This document shows, piece by piece, positions 33,934-42,340 of a DNA stretch of 64,000 nt. The number at the start of each line of letters is the position of its first letter. Position 1 is the first letter of the stretch. Below the pieces are notes generated by a model. That model was given only the letters and a program-made list of their open reading frames with translations. It was not told the DNA's origin and searched no databases. Source of the DNA: Haloechinothrix alba (GTDB taxonomy: Bacteria; Actinomycetota; Actinomycetes; Mycobacteriales; Pseudonocardiaceae); contig NZ_FZNW01000003.1 in the NCBI RefSeq assembly GCF_900188115.1, forward strand, positions 212,849-276,848. Direction: 5' to 3'. The position numbers and the translations under genes were made by a program.

Positions 33934-35205
33934 ATGACACGACACTCCACGCCGGTGGCGTATCCGGCCGCGCTGGCGGTGCTGCTGCTCGCCTCGACGC
34001 TCGGCGTGATGGCAGGCGCGATCGTGATGCCCGTGCTCGAGGTCATCCGGAACGACCTCGACGTGGACGGTACTGCCGCCGGACTGGTCATCACCGCGCA
34101 CGGCCTGGCCATCGCGCTGTTCAGCCCGTTGATCGGCCGCGCCATCGACCGGTGGGGCGTGCGGCTGCCGATGGCTGCAGGGCTGGTGCTCTACGGGCTC
34201 GCCGGGGGAGCGGGCACGGTGTTGACGTCCTACCCCCTGCTGATCGCGAGCCGGCTGATGCTCGGTGTCGGCGCCGCGGCGGTGTTCAGCGGTACGACCG
34301 TGGCGATGCTGACGCTGTACCGCGACGGTGAGCGTGACAGGGTGATGGGGTGGCGGACGACGGCGACCACCCTGGGTGGGCTGGTCTGGCCGCTGCTCGG
34401 TGGCGCGCTCGGCGGGTTGTCCTGGCACGCGACGTTCGCGATCTACCTGATCGGGATACCGCTCGGAGTGGCGACCCTGGTCACGCTGCCCGACGAGGCG
34501 GCCGGGCAGGATCGGCAAGCGCAGCCGGAGGGCGGGGCGGTACGGATGCTGCGGCGCTACCCCGCGCTGCTCGCGTGGTACGGCCTCATGCTCACGACCG
34601 GGCTGCTGATGTACTCGCTGGCGGTGTTCATCCCGCAGCGCCTCGCCGAACTCGGGGTACACGAGCCCCTGCGAGTCTCGCTGTTCATGGTGGCCATGTC
34701 GATCGCGGCCGGCGTGGTCGGGCTGGCCTACGGGCGGTTGCGAGCCCGGTTGGACTACGCGGCGATGTTGCGAATCACAGCGGCGTGCTGGGTAGCCGCC
34801 TTCGGCGTGCTCGGTACCGTCGGTGTCCCCGCCATCCTGCTCGTCGCAGCCGCGTTGTTCGGTTTCGCCAACGGCCTCCTGCTTCCCACCATCACGGTGC
34901 TGATCGGTGAGACGCCTCCTGCCGAGCAACGTGGCAGGGCCACCTCGCTGTCCGCCACGGCGATGTTCATCGGCCAGTTCGCCTCGCCCTTGCTGTTCGG
35001 GCCGCTGATGGGGGCTGTGTCGATCAGCACAGGGTATCTCGTGGCGGCAGGGCTCTCCTCGCTGATCCTGGTCCTGTTGCTCGCCTCGACCGTTCGCGAC
35101 CCCGATGTCGCGGTGAGCAGCACGAGACGTACCCGAGAGCCTGCGGCCGCGGCTGCCTGTGATGATGATGTCGATCGCCCGACCGCACCCTTACATGATC
35201 GGTGA
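33934..35205 (+). CDS. MFS efflux transporter, TetR-controlled
   Basis: A 423-residue DHA1-type carrier with about 12 membrane segments. GRAIDRWGVRLPM is the loop 2-3 signature, and LMLGVGAAAVFSGTTVAMLTLY resembles the antiporter motif C region. ATG 33934 follows AGGGGGA by 5-6 bp; the in-frame extension upstream runs through the operator and antisense to the tetR gene and is rejected. The substrate is unknown. A hydrophilic acidic tail of about 30 residues ends the protein. Confidence 0.87.
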   Translation: MTRHSTPVAYPAALAVLLLASTLGVMAGAIVMPVLEVIRNDLDVDGTAAGLVITAHGLAIALFSPLIGRAIDRWGVRLPMAAGLVLYGLAGGAGTVLTSYPLLIASRLMLGVGAAAVFSGTTVAMLTLYRDGERDRVMGWRTTATTLGGLVWPLLGGALGGLSWHATFAIYLIGIPLGVATLVTLPDEAAGQDRQAQPEGGAVRMLRRYPALLAWYGLMLTTGLLMYSLAVFIPQRLAELGVHEPLRVSLFMVAMSIAAGVVGLAYGRLRARLDYAAMLRITAACWVAAFGVLGTVGVPAILLVAAALFGFANGLLLPTITVLIGETPPAEQRGRATSLSATAMFIGQFASPLLFGPLMGAVSISTGYLVAAGLSSLILVLLLASTVRDPDVAVSSTRRTREPAAAAACDDDVDRPTAPLHDR

Positions 35206-35267
35206 CTGCACTGCTAGCGTCGCTGTGCAGCCATCCAGTTCGCCGAGTACGTCGGGAGAATGCCAGC

Positions 35268-36335
35268 ATGAACTCCTCCACTGAGCCGGCCATGAAGCTG
35301 ACCTCGCTGTCCCAGGGGGCCGGCTGCGCGTGCAAGCTGCCGTTGGCCAAGCTGGAGAGCATGTTCTCCTCGCTCGGTGCGAACCTGGAGTCGGCCACAG
35401 GGGAGATGCTGGTCGGCGCCTCGGAGGGTGACGACGCCGCGGTCTATCGCCTCGACGACGACCGCGCGCTGATCCTGACCACCGACTTCTTCACCCCGAT
35501 CGTGGACGATGCCTACGACTGGGGCCGGATCGCGGCGGCCAACGCCCTGTCCGATGTGTACGCGATGGGCGGGCGGCCGATCATCGCGGTCAACCTCACC
35601 GCGTGGCCGGGCAACGACGTGCCCATGGAGATGCTGTCCGACGTGCTGCGCGGGGGTGCCGACGTGGCGCGCGAGGCGAGCTGCTTCATCGGTGGCGGGC
35701 ACACCATCGACGATGCGGTTCCCAAGTACGGGATGGCCGTCGTCGGCCTGGCGCACCCGGACCAGCTCTTCCAGATCGATCAGCTGCGGGCCGGTGATGA
35801 GCTTGTGCTCACCAAGGCGCTGGGCACAGGGGTGATCGCCACGTCGATCAAGGCGGGAGGCGCCAGCAAGGAGTGGATCGACGGTGCGGTCGACTCGATG
35901 ACCACGCTCAATGCCGACGCCGGCGCGGTCGCCTCGAGCGCGGGGGCACGGGCGGCCACCGACGTGACCGGCTTCGGCCTGCTCGGCCACCTGCACCGGA
36001 TGGCGCGTGCCAGCGGCGTCGCAGCCGAGATCGACTCCTCTGCCGTCCCCACCCTGCCCGGCGCGGTCGACGCGGTCGCCGCGGGCTTCGTTCCGGGCGG
36101 CACCAAGGCCAACACCGACCACCTCAGCTCCGTGGTCAGCGTCGCAGACGACGTCGACAGCGAGATGGCGGTGCTGTTGCACGACGCCCAGACGTCCGGC
36201 GGCATGCTGATCGCGGTTCCCTCCGGGACGGACAGCGCGGCTGTCGTCGCCGAGCTGCGTGGCAAGAACCTCCCCGCTGCGGTGATCGGCCGTGCCGCCG
36301 CAGGCACCCCCGGCCACGTCACCGTTGTGCGCTGA
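35268..36335 (+). CDS. selD: Selenophosphate synthetase (SelD/SenC)
   Basis: Selenide, water dikinase: converts selenide and ATP to selenophosphate, the donor for all biological selenium incorporation. The catalytic loop reads QGAGCACKL with Cys20 and Lys23 in place of the Cys17/Lys20 of the E. coli enzyme; it is a Cys form with no in-frame TGA. GDDAAVY, LTTDFFTPIVDDAYDWGRIAAANALSDVYAMGG and the GFGLLGHLH segment are standard. 355 residues, full length. No selA, selB or tRNA-Sec is nearby. Instead, senB, senA and egtD lie across a shared terminator, so this copy probably acts as SenC in selenoneine synthesis. Confidence 0.93.
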   Translation: MNSSTEPAMKLTSLSQGAGCACKLPLAKLESMFSSLGANLESATGEMLVGASEGDDAAVYRLDDDRALILTTDFFTPIVDDAYDWGRIAAANALSDVYAMGGRPIIAVNLTAWPGNDVPMEMLSDVLRGGADVAREASCFIGGGHTIDDAVPKYGMAVVGLAHPDQLFQIDQLRAGDELVLTKALGTGVIATSIKAGGASKEWIDGAVDSMTTLNADAGAVASSAGARAATDVTGFGLLGHLHRMARASGVAAEIDSSAVPTLPGAVDAVAAGFVPGGTKANTDHLSSVVSVADDVDSEMAVLLHDAQTSGGMLIAVPSGTDSAAVVAELRGKNLPAAVIGRAAAGTPGHVTVVR

Positions 36336-36377
36336 ATGACGCTTTCAGTCCGTCTCGTGGACTGAAAGCGTCATTCA
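36333..36377. terminator. 19-bp perfect hairpin, bidirectional terminator
   Basis: TGAATGACGCTTTCAGTCC (36333-36351) pairs perfectly with 36359-36377 around loop GTCTCGT. The left arm begins with the selD stop codon itself, and the convergent permease stop lies 5 bp beyond the right arm. Placement between two convergent genes fits a two-way terminator. The unusually perfect arms suggest a dispersed repeat type used as a terminator. Confidence 0.75.
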
Positions 36378-36381
36378 GCAT

Positions 36382-38091
36382 TCAGCGCACGGTGCGGCGG
36401 ACGGCGGCGCTGATGAAGTCTACGGCCAGGGTCAGCAGGATCAGCGTGGCCAGCGTGGTCAGCGCGGCGCCGTAGTCGAAACCGCTCAGCTGTTGCGCCA
36501 GCGCGTAACCGAGCCCGCCCGCCCCGACGACGCCGACGACCACGGTCTCCCGGATGGTGACCTCCCACCGGTACAGGCCGTAAGCGGCGAAGCGAGGCGT
36601 CGCGGCGGGTACCACGCCGTAGCAGAAGACCTGCGCCGCCGAGGCTCCGTGCGCGCGCAGCGCGCGCAGCGGCCGGACGTCCAGGTTCTCCGCGGACTCG
36701 GCCATCAGGCGGCCGAGCACGCCGACGGTGTAGACGCCGAGTGCCAGCGCGCCCGGCAGGATCCCGGGATAGAGGACGAACAGGAACAATAGCGCCCACA
36801 CCGGTGGCGGGATGGCCCGCAGCACCACGAGGACCAACCTGCTCGCCGCGAACAGGACCAGGCGCGCGGCACGCGAGAGCACATGACGCCGCGTGTGGTA
36901 GCTGCCGCGCGGAAGGTTGGCCGCAGGGAAGGCGAACAGCGCTGCCCCGCAGAACCCGATCACCATGGCCAGGATCGAGATGGCGAGCGTGACCGCGCTG
37001 AGCCACACCAGCCCGGACAGGCCGTCGCCCGCCAGGGAGGGCGGCCATGCGTCGCCGAGCAGTCGCCGGGTGTGTTCCCACGTCTCGCCGCTCCACAGCA
37101 CGGCGAGATCCAGCCCGATCCACCACACGGACAGGACGATCAGGGCGAGGCCGAGTACCCCTGAGCCGACGAGAACCGGGTCGGCTCCGCGCCCGGTCCG
37201 CTGCGTGCCGTCGGCGCGGGCACTCCGCCTGGCCCGTACCCGCGAGCTCCAGAAGTCCGCTGCGACGCTGAGCGCGATCAGTGCGTAGAGCAGCGTCCAT
37301 ATCTCGTCGTAGTGCAGGCTCTGGAAGCTCAGCGAGAGCTGGAAACCCAGGCCGCCGGCCCCAACGAGGCCGAGCACGGCTGCGCTGCGGATGGCGCACT
37401 CGAAACGGTAGAAGCCGTAGGAGAGCAGGTCGGACAGTGCGGGTGGCAGCAGGCCGTAGATCATCGCCGAGCTCCGGCTCGCGCCGCCCGCCAGCAGGGC
37501 CGAGTACGGCTGCCGCGCGGTCTCGTCCAGCAGCTCGGAGAACACCTTGGCCGTGACCGCGCCGAACGGGATACCGATGGCCAGTACCGCCACGATCGGG
37601 TCGAGCCCGAACACGATCAGGAATATCAGGCCCCAAACCACCTCGTGGATACCGCGGGGCACCACGAGCACCGTCCGTGCCAGCATCCAGGAGACCGTGC
37701 CGCGCTTGCCGCGCGCGCGGCGGCCGAGTGACCACCATGTCTGCGAGGTCAGCACGCCACCGACAATGCCGATCACCAGGCTGAGTGCGGTGCCGAGGAC
37801 CGCGTACGCCAGGGTGGTGAGTGCGGCCGTCCCTGTCAGTGCCAGGAACTCGCCGTCGAGCCGGGGGGCACCCGCCGCGCGGAAGAACTCGACGAACGCG
37901 GGGATCCCCTCGGCGCGGAGCACGTCCCGCTCACCGACTCCGGCGGCCACCAGCGAGGCGCCGGTGACGGCCACGGCCGCCAGTGCCCACAACCACCGCT
38001 GGCGTGAGCGCCGGGAGCCGCCGCTCCGCCCGGCCGGAGCGGGAGCCGACGTCTCCTCGACCCCGTCGAGCGCGCGCAGCGACACCGTCAT
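36382..38091 (-). CDS. Fused PhnE-PhnE ABC importer permease, probable selenium-species uptake
   Basis: A 569-residue protein containing two full permease domains of the phosphonate (PhnE) type in tandem, about residues 65-280 and 345-560. Each repeats the same landmarks: TVLVVPRGIHEVVWGLIFLIVFG...YGFYRFECAIRSAAVLGLVGAGGLGFQL and LRAIPPPVWALLFLFVLYPG...YGLYRWEVTIRETVVVGVVGAGGLGYAL. The duplicated EGA-like loops can dock both ATPase subunits. Its start overlaps the ATPase stop by 4 bp. Last gene of the operon senA-senB-phnD-phnC-phnE. Family knowledge says phosphonate or phosphite; context says selenium. The latter is inference. Confidence 0.88.
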   Translation of the reverse strand: MTVSLRALDGVEETSAPAPAGRSGGSRRSRQRWLWALAAVAVTGASLVAAGVGERDVLRAEGIPAFVEFFRAAGAPRLDGEFLALTGTAALTTLAYAVLGTALSLVIGIVGGVLTSQTWWSLGRRARGKRGTVSWMLARTVLVVPRGIHEVVWGLIFLIVFGLDPIVAVLAIGIPFGAVTAKVFSELLDETARQPYSALLAGGASRSSAMIYGLLPPALSDLLSYGFYRFECAIRSAAVLGLVGAGGLGFQLSLSFQSLHYDEIWTLLYALIALSVAADFWSSRVRARRSARADGTQRTGRGADPVLVGSGVLGLALIVLSVWWIGLDLAVLWSGETWEHTRRLLGDAWPPSLAGDGLSGLVWLSAVTLAISILAMVIGFCGAALFAFPAANLPRGSYHTRRHVLSRAARLVLFAASRLVLVVLRAIPPPVWALLFLFVLYPGILPGALALGVYTVGVLGRLMAESAENLDVRPLRALRAHGASAAQVFCYGVVPAATPRFAAYGLYRWEVTIRETVVVGVVGAGGLGYALAQQLSGFDYGAALTTLATLILLTLAVDFISAAVRRTVR

Positions 38092-38954
38092 GCCGACCCC
38101 GGTGGCTGTTCGATGGCGTACAGGGCACGGACCTCGTCATCGTGGAGGTTCTCCCTGCGCTTGTCGAACACGATCCTGCCGTCCCGCAGACCGACCACGC
38201 GCTCGAACTTGTCCAGCGCCATGTCCACGTCGTGCAGGCTGGCCAGCAGCGCGGTCTCGGACTCGGCGCTGATGTCCAGGAGCAGCTTCATGATCTCAAG
38301 TCCCCTGGTCGGGTCGAGGCTGGCAACGGGCTCGTCGGCGAGGATGGCCTCGGGTTGTTGCACGAGGACCCTGGCGATGGCGACACGCTGCTGCTCCCCA
38401 CCGGAGAGGTCACCGGTGCGCTCGTGCAGCTTGTCCCGGATACCGACCTGCGCGAGCGCCTCACGCACGCGCGGCACATCCCTGGGTAGCAGCAGGGACA
38501 GCGCAGCCTTCCAGAACGGCCACGCACCGAGCCTGCCCGCGTTCACGTTGTGGACCGTACGCAGCTGGGCCACCACGTCGAACCGCTGATGGATCGTACC
38601 GATACGTCGCTGGGTAGCGCGGATGTGCCTGGCCGAGGCGCGCCCGTACGGGCAGCCGAGCGCCCGCACCTCGCCCCGCGTGGCCGCCGTGGTGCCGTTC
38701 AGCAGGCTGATCAGCGTCGTCTTGCCCGCGCCGCTCGGGCCGATGATCGCCACCCGTTCCCCGGAACGCACCACGAGGTCCACACCCGACAGTGCTTCGA
38801 CCTGGCCGAGCCGGACGCTGACCTCCCGGAGCTCGAAGACGATATCGTCGTCGCGGTCACCGGCCTGCGGCTCGGGGCCCGCTCGCTCCGTGGCGCGCTC
38901 GGCCCGGCGGTCGCGCCGCCTCGCCTGCTCCGCGTCCCGCGCCATAGCGATCAC
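38088..38954 (-). CDS. PhnC-type ABC importer ATPase in the selenoneine operon
   Basis: A 288-residue ATPase. Walker A is GPSGAGKTT, LNGTTAATRGEVRALG follows, the signature is LSGGEQQRVAIARVL, Walker B is AILADEPVASLDP, and the H-loop is LASLHDVDMAL. Closest in style to PhnC/phosphonate ATPases (HQRFDVVAQLRTVHNVNAGRLG is typical). The N-terminal 35 residues are an Arg/Glu/Asp-rich extension. The GTG start at 38954 overlaps the binding-protein stop (ATG 38945 is an alternative), and the stop overlaps the permease start, so all three are coupled. Confidence 0.9.
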   Translation of the reverse strand: MIAMARDAEQARRRDRRAERATERAGPEPQAGDRDDDIVFELREVSVRLGQVEALSGVDLVVRSGERVAIIGPSGAGKTTLISLLNGTTAATRGEVRALGCPYGRASARHIRATQRRIGTIHQRFDVVAQLRTVHNVNAGRLGAWPFWKAALSLLLPRDVPRVREALAQVGIRDKLHERTGDLSGGEQQRVAIARVLVQQPEAILADEPVASLDPTRGLEIMKLLLDISAESETALLASLHDVDMALDKFERVVGLRDGRIVFDKRRENLHDDEVRALYAIEQPPGSA

Positions 38955-39868
38955 AGCAACCCGACATCGCGAGCGACCTTCTCGATCCGCTCGTAGTTCT
39001 CGGCCTCCGTGGCGATGAAGCCCTCCGCCTGGAACATCTGGAGGATCTCCCGTTCGCGTTCGTCACTACCGTCCAGGTCGAGCAGTGCCTGGGTCAGGTT
39101 GTCGGTGAAGCCGGAGCCGAACTCCGCGTCCAGCTCCGGCCGGGCCAGCCAGTGATAGTCGTGATAGGTGGGCGTGCGGAACACCTCGCGGACCCGGTCG
39201 GTGTCGACGGCCCCCTCCTCGACGCGGTCGTCCCACAGTGCCGCGTTGAGGGCGCCGACCTCGTAGGTGCCTTCCTCGACGAGCTTCGCCGTGGTGTCGT
39301 GGGATCCGGAGAAACCGACCTCGCCGGCGAACTCGTCCACAGAGACACCCGCCTCGGACAGGAAGTGCTGGGGCATGACCCGTCCGGACGTGGACGACTC
39401 GCTGCCGAAGGTGAACGAGTGCCCGGCCAGCTCCGTCAACCCGGCTTTGTCGTCGAACGGCTCGAGACCGGTGTCGGTGTTGGCGACGAACACGCTCTCG
39501 AACTCCGCGTCGATGGTGCGCTGCGCGATCGGTTCGGCCCCGTCGACCTGGTCGCGTGCCTGCACGCCCGTGACCCCGCCGAAGAACGCCAGCTGCAGGT
39601 CGCCGCGCTGGAATGCGGTGACCGCTGCGGTGTAATCGGTGACCGGTACGTACTCGACCTCGACGCCGAGCTCCTCGCTGAGGTAGTCGGCCAGCGTGCC
39701 GTAGGTGCGTTGCAGCTGCTCGGGGTCCTGGTCGGGGATCGCGCCGATGCTGAGGGTGTCACCGTCGTCGCCTCCCTGACCACTCGGATCGCCAGGGGCG
39801 CTCCCGCAAGCCGCGGCACCGAGCGTCACGGCCGCGAGGGCCAGGATCCTGAGGGGCGCGTAGCGCAT
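38951..39868 (-). CDS. PhnD-type solute-binding lipoprotein in the selenoneine operon
   Basis: A 305-residue binding protein with signal peptide and lipobox GAAAC. The mature domain reads LSIGAIPDQDPEQLQRTYGTLADYLSEELGVEVEYVPVTDYTAAVTAFQRGDLQLAFFGG, then FTFGSESSTSGRVMPQHFL and GSHDTTAKLVEEG, the standard PhnD-like fold that binds phosphonate, phosphite or related oxyanions. ATG 39868 has AAAGGAG 5-6 bp upstream and lies only 20 bp after the senB stop. No phosphonate catabolism genes (phnX, C-P lyase) are nearby. I infer a selenium oxyanion or organoselenium ligand. Confidence 0.88.
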   Translation of the reverse strand: MRYAPLRILALAAVTLGAAACGSAPGDPSGQGGDDGDTLSIGAIPDQDPEQLQRTYGTLADYLSEELGVEVEYVPVTDYTAAVTAFQRGDLQLAFFGGVTGVQARDQVDGAEPIAQRTIDAEFESVFVANTDTGLEPFDDKAGLTELAGHSFTFGSESSTSGRVMPQHFLSEAGVSVDEFAGEVGFSGSHDTTAKLVEEGTYEVGALNAALWDDRVEEGAVDTDRVREVFRTPTYHDYHWLARPELDAEFGSGFTDNLTQALLDLDGSDEREREILQMFQAEGFIATEAENYERIEKVARDVGLL

Positions 39869-39888
39869 GGTGGCTCCTTTCACTCTGG

Positions 39889-40842
39889 TCACGTCAGTGA
39901 CAGCTCGGCGAGCAGGTCGGCCCAGGCCGCGTGCTCGCGTCGCGGGTCGACGAGTTGTCGCAGGTTCCGGCACTGGCGTGCCAACTCGGTGTAGAAGCCG
40001 TCGCGGTCGGACTCGGCGGCGGCGAACAGATCGGCGAGGGACTCGGTGTCGCCTGCGGGGAAGTAGCCGGGATAGTCGGGCCCCAGCAGGCCGATGGATC
40101 CCGGGATGGCCGAGGAGATCACGGGGACGCCGGCGGCGATCGCCTCGGAGATGACGTTCGCGCCACCCTCGTGTTGCGAGGCGAGTACGAGCAACCTGCT
40201 GCGTGCCAGCACGTCGAGCGCCTGTGCCCGGGTGCGCTCACCGAGCCAGCTGTACCGCGGGTTCGTCGCCGACTCCTCTCGCGCCGCCGCCGCGAGGTCG
40301 TCATCGAGCGCGGCGCCGACGTGGGTCACGTGGACGCGCGAGTCCGGTGGCAACAGCCGCACGGCCGCGGCCGGGCGGAGCGGGTCCTTCACGGCGCGGA
40401 TGTGCGCGAGCTGGGCTACCTCGACGATGCCGTCCGCGGGCCTGCGTCGCTCGATGGGTGGCACCGACTGCAGGATCACGCGGCACCGCTCGCGCCGCGC
40501 GTTGTCGAACTGGTCACGTCCGTGTTCCTGCAGCACGACGATGCGTGACGCCAGGTCGAGCACCTCCGGCTCGACACCGGTGCTGCGCAGGTCCGGGTAG
40601 AGGTCCGTGCCGGTCAGCGCGAGCACGATCGGTGCCTGCGGGTTCTCGGCACGGAAGGCGCGGATCGCGTCCGCGCTCTTGCGCGCGTGCAGCGCGATCA
40701 ACGCCGTGTAGCGGCCTCCCGGGTACTCCTGTGCGGTCCGTACCTCGTGGCCGAGCTCGCGCAGGATGTCGGCCCAACGCTGGGCGGTGACCCCGTTCCC
40801 GAGGACGGTGTTCGGGGCCGCGGGGCTGACCAGCAGGATCAT
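39889..40842 (-). CDS. senB: Selenosugar synthase SenB (TIGR04348-type glycosyltransferase)
   Basis: SenB uses selenophosphate and a UDP-sugar to make a selenosugar, the selenium donor for selenoneine. This 317-residue GT-B protein has the family N-terminus ILLVSPAAPNTVLGNGVTAQRWADILRELGHEV, then ALTGTDLYPD, VILQSVPP and the nucleotide-sugar EX7E motif in SQHEGGANVISEA. ATG 40842 starts one base after the senA stop (TGA C ATG) and is preferred over GTG 40857. Position between senA and the ABC importer, with selD close by, makes the SenB role much likelier than ordinary glycosylation. Established in Variovorax for homologues; here by family and synteny. Confidence 0.88.
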   Translation of the reverse strand: MILLVSPAAPNTVLGNGVTAQRWADILRELGHEVRTAQEYPGGRYTALIALHARKSADAIRAFRAENPQAPIVLALTGTDLYPDLRSTGVEPEVLDLASRIVVLQEHGRDQFDNARRERCRVILQSVPPIERRRPADGIVEVAQLAHIRAVKDPLRPAAAVRLLPPDSRVHVTHVGAALDDDLAAAAREESATNPRYSWLGERTRAQALDVLARSRLLVLASQHEGGANVISEAIAAGVPVISSAIPGSIGLLGPDYPGYFPAGDTESLADLFAAAESDRDGFYTELARQCRNLRQLVDPRREHAAWADLLAELSLT

Positions 40843-40843
40843 G

Positions 40844-42139
40844 TCAGTGAACCGCACAGGTCCGGAACCCGGCGAGAACGTCCGCGCGGTCCGGTGTGAA
40901 GTAGTTGCGCAATGTGGATCGGGCGTACCGGCCCCTTGTCGGCCACCCTCCGCCGCGCAGCACCTTGCGCTGCCCGAAGAACTGCTCCGAGTTGTCGCCG
41001 TAGGCGTCGCGTTCGAAGTTCGGGTAGGCCTGGAAGTCGCTCGCCGTCCACTCCCACACGTTGCCGATCATCTGCCGGCACCCGTCGGGGGAGTCACCCT
41101 GGCCGCACGCGCTGACCGGGACGGGGCCCCTGGATCGCCAGTCGGTGGCGGCCTCCGCAGGCTCCGGCAGCCGCGATCCCCACGGGTAGGTACTCTTGTC
41201 CTGCCGTCCCGCTGTGGCGGCGAACTCCCACTCGGTTTCGGTCGGTAGCCGCCTGCCGGCCCAGCGGCAGAAGGCGTCGGCCGCCCACCAGCTGATGTGG
41301 CTGACCGGTAGGTCCGGTTCCAGATCCACCCACCCGTCGAAGTGGCGCCGTTGCCAGCCACCGTCCGGTCCGGGCCGCCAGTACATCGGGTGCGTGGCCC
41401 CGCTCGCCGCGAGCCAGGCGCCACCATCGGACCACAGACCGGGTGTGCGGTAGCCGCCGTCCTCGACGAACTGCGCGAACTCCCGCTGGGTCACCGCGGT
41501 GGCCGCCATCGCGAACGAGCCCACGTCGACCGGATGTGCCCACTTCTCGTTGTCGTAGACGAACGGGTCGCTGCGCTGCGCGCCGAGCAGGAAGCGGCCA
41601 CCTGCGAACTTGACGTCCCCGCCGAACTCCTCGCCGGACGCGTCGAACGACGCCCCGGTGTCGGTGAGCCCGGCCATGTGCGGGGCAGGGTGGCCGAGGA
41701 GCTGCCGGGTGTAGGTGAACGCCTCGGTGTGCGTGTCGTGATGGTGCACTGTGTAGCGGGCGAAGTGCCGGACGACATCGGTGGCATCGCCCGCCGTCAC
41801 CTCCTGGGCGACGCGCTCGGCCACGGTGCGCAGGTACGACAGTGTGTTCTCACGGGACGGCAGCGCCAGGTACCAGCGCGTGTCGTGCGGGACGGAGCCC
41901 GAGTCGTACAGGGCGTCGGCATACGGCAGGATCGGGTCCCTGCCGCAGGCGCGCCTGAGCACGAAGAGCTCCTGGAACCAGGCGATGTGCCCCAGCTCCC
42001 AGAGCAGCGGGTTGACGGTGGGCAGCAGCGGACCGATCAGCTGGTCGTCTGTGAGGTCAGCGACGAGCTCCTCGGCGCGGTGCGCTGCGTCGGATATCCA
42101 GCCGGCCAGTTCCTCCGCGGTCACCTCGCGGTGATTCAC
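40844..42139 (-). CDS. senA: Selenoneine synthase SenA (EgtB-like non-heme iron enzyme)
   Basis: A 431-residue homologue of ergothioneine sulfoxide synthase EgtB. Residues 1 to about 155 are a DinB-like helical domain; the rest is an FGE-sulfatase domain (SFAMAATAVTQREFAQFVEDGGY..., LPTETEWEFAATAG, MIGNVWEWTASDF, VLRGGGWPTRGRYARSTLRNYF, GFRTC). Probable iron ligands His51 (ELGHIAW), His133 and His137 (HX3HXE) match the EgtB positions. SenA joins hercynine to the selenosugar made by SenB, forming the C-Se bond with O2. It is called SenA rather than EgtB because senB follows immediately and no egtA, egtC or egtE is present. Genuine EgtB cannot be fully excluded from sequence alone. Confidence 0.85.
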   Translation of the reverse strand: MNHREVTAEELAGWISDAAHRAEELVADLTDDQLIGPLLPTVNPLLWELGHIAWFQELFVLRRACGRDPILPYADALYDSGSVPHDTRWYLALPSRENTLSYLRTVAERVAQEVTAGDATDVVRHFARYTVHHHDTHTEAFTYTRQLLGHPAPHMAGLTDTGASFDASGEEFGGDVKFAGGRFLLGAQRSDPFVYDNEKWAHPVDVGSFAMAATAVTQREFAQFVEDGGYRTPGLWSDGGAWLAASGATHPMYWRPGPDGGWQRRHFDGWVDLEPDLPVSHISWWAADAFCRWAGRRLPTETEWEFAATAGRQDKSTYPWGSRLPEPAEAATDWRSRGPVPVSACGQGDSPDGCRQMIGNVWEWTASDFQAYPNFERDAYGDNSEQFFGQRKVLRGGGWPTRGRYARSTLRNYFTPDRADVLAGFRTCAVH

Positions 42140-42199
42140 ATCGCCTCCCTACTCGTCCGCCGGGGCCTTCTGGTGGCCCTCGGGCGATGCCGTTACATT

Positions 42200-42214
42200 C
42201 CCCCGGTCCGGGGG
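42200..42214. other. Perfect 7-1-7 GC-rich palindrome upstream of senA
   Basis: CCCCCGG (42200-42206), T, CCGGGGG (42208-42214). It lies in the 201-bp spacer between egtD stop and senA start, 61 bp before senA, and may be an operator or part of a terminator. Function not assigned. Confidence 0.4.
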
Positions 42215-42303
42215 ACGATGAGCGTCGCCAGCGATGAAAACACAGTACGCGCCGGCTGTCAGCGTCCATCAGAGTTGATCTCGGCCGTATTCCGGCCATT
42301 CCG

Positions 42304-42319
42304 TGTCAGTGCGCTGACA
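42304..42319 (-). terminator. Short hairpin after egtD
   Basis: TGTCAG (42304-42309), loop TGCG, CTGACA (42314-42319), located 22 bp beyond the egtD stop on the minus strand. A modest 6-bp stem, so partial termination or read-through into senA is possible. Confidence 0.35.
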
Positions 42320-42340
42320 GTCGCAGGCGCCGACTGTGCC

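Noticed and set aside
35325..35336. Possible selenocysteine codon in the SelD active site
   Set aside because: The loop GAGCACK is coded by TGC for both cysteines; there is no in-frame TGA, so no selenocysteine form.
40844..42139. Ordinary ergothioneine synthase EgtB
   Set aside because: The fold is shared, but adjacency to SenB and SelD and lack of egtA/egtC/egtE favour SenA; kept as the alternative in the entry.
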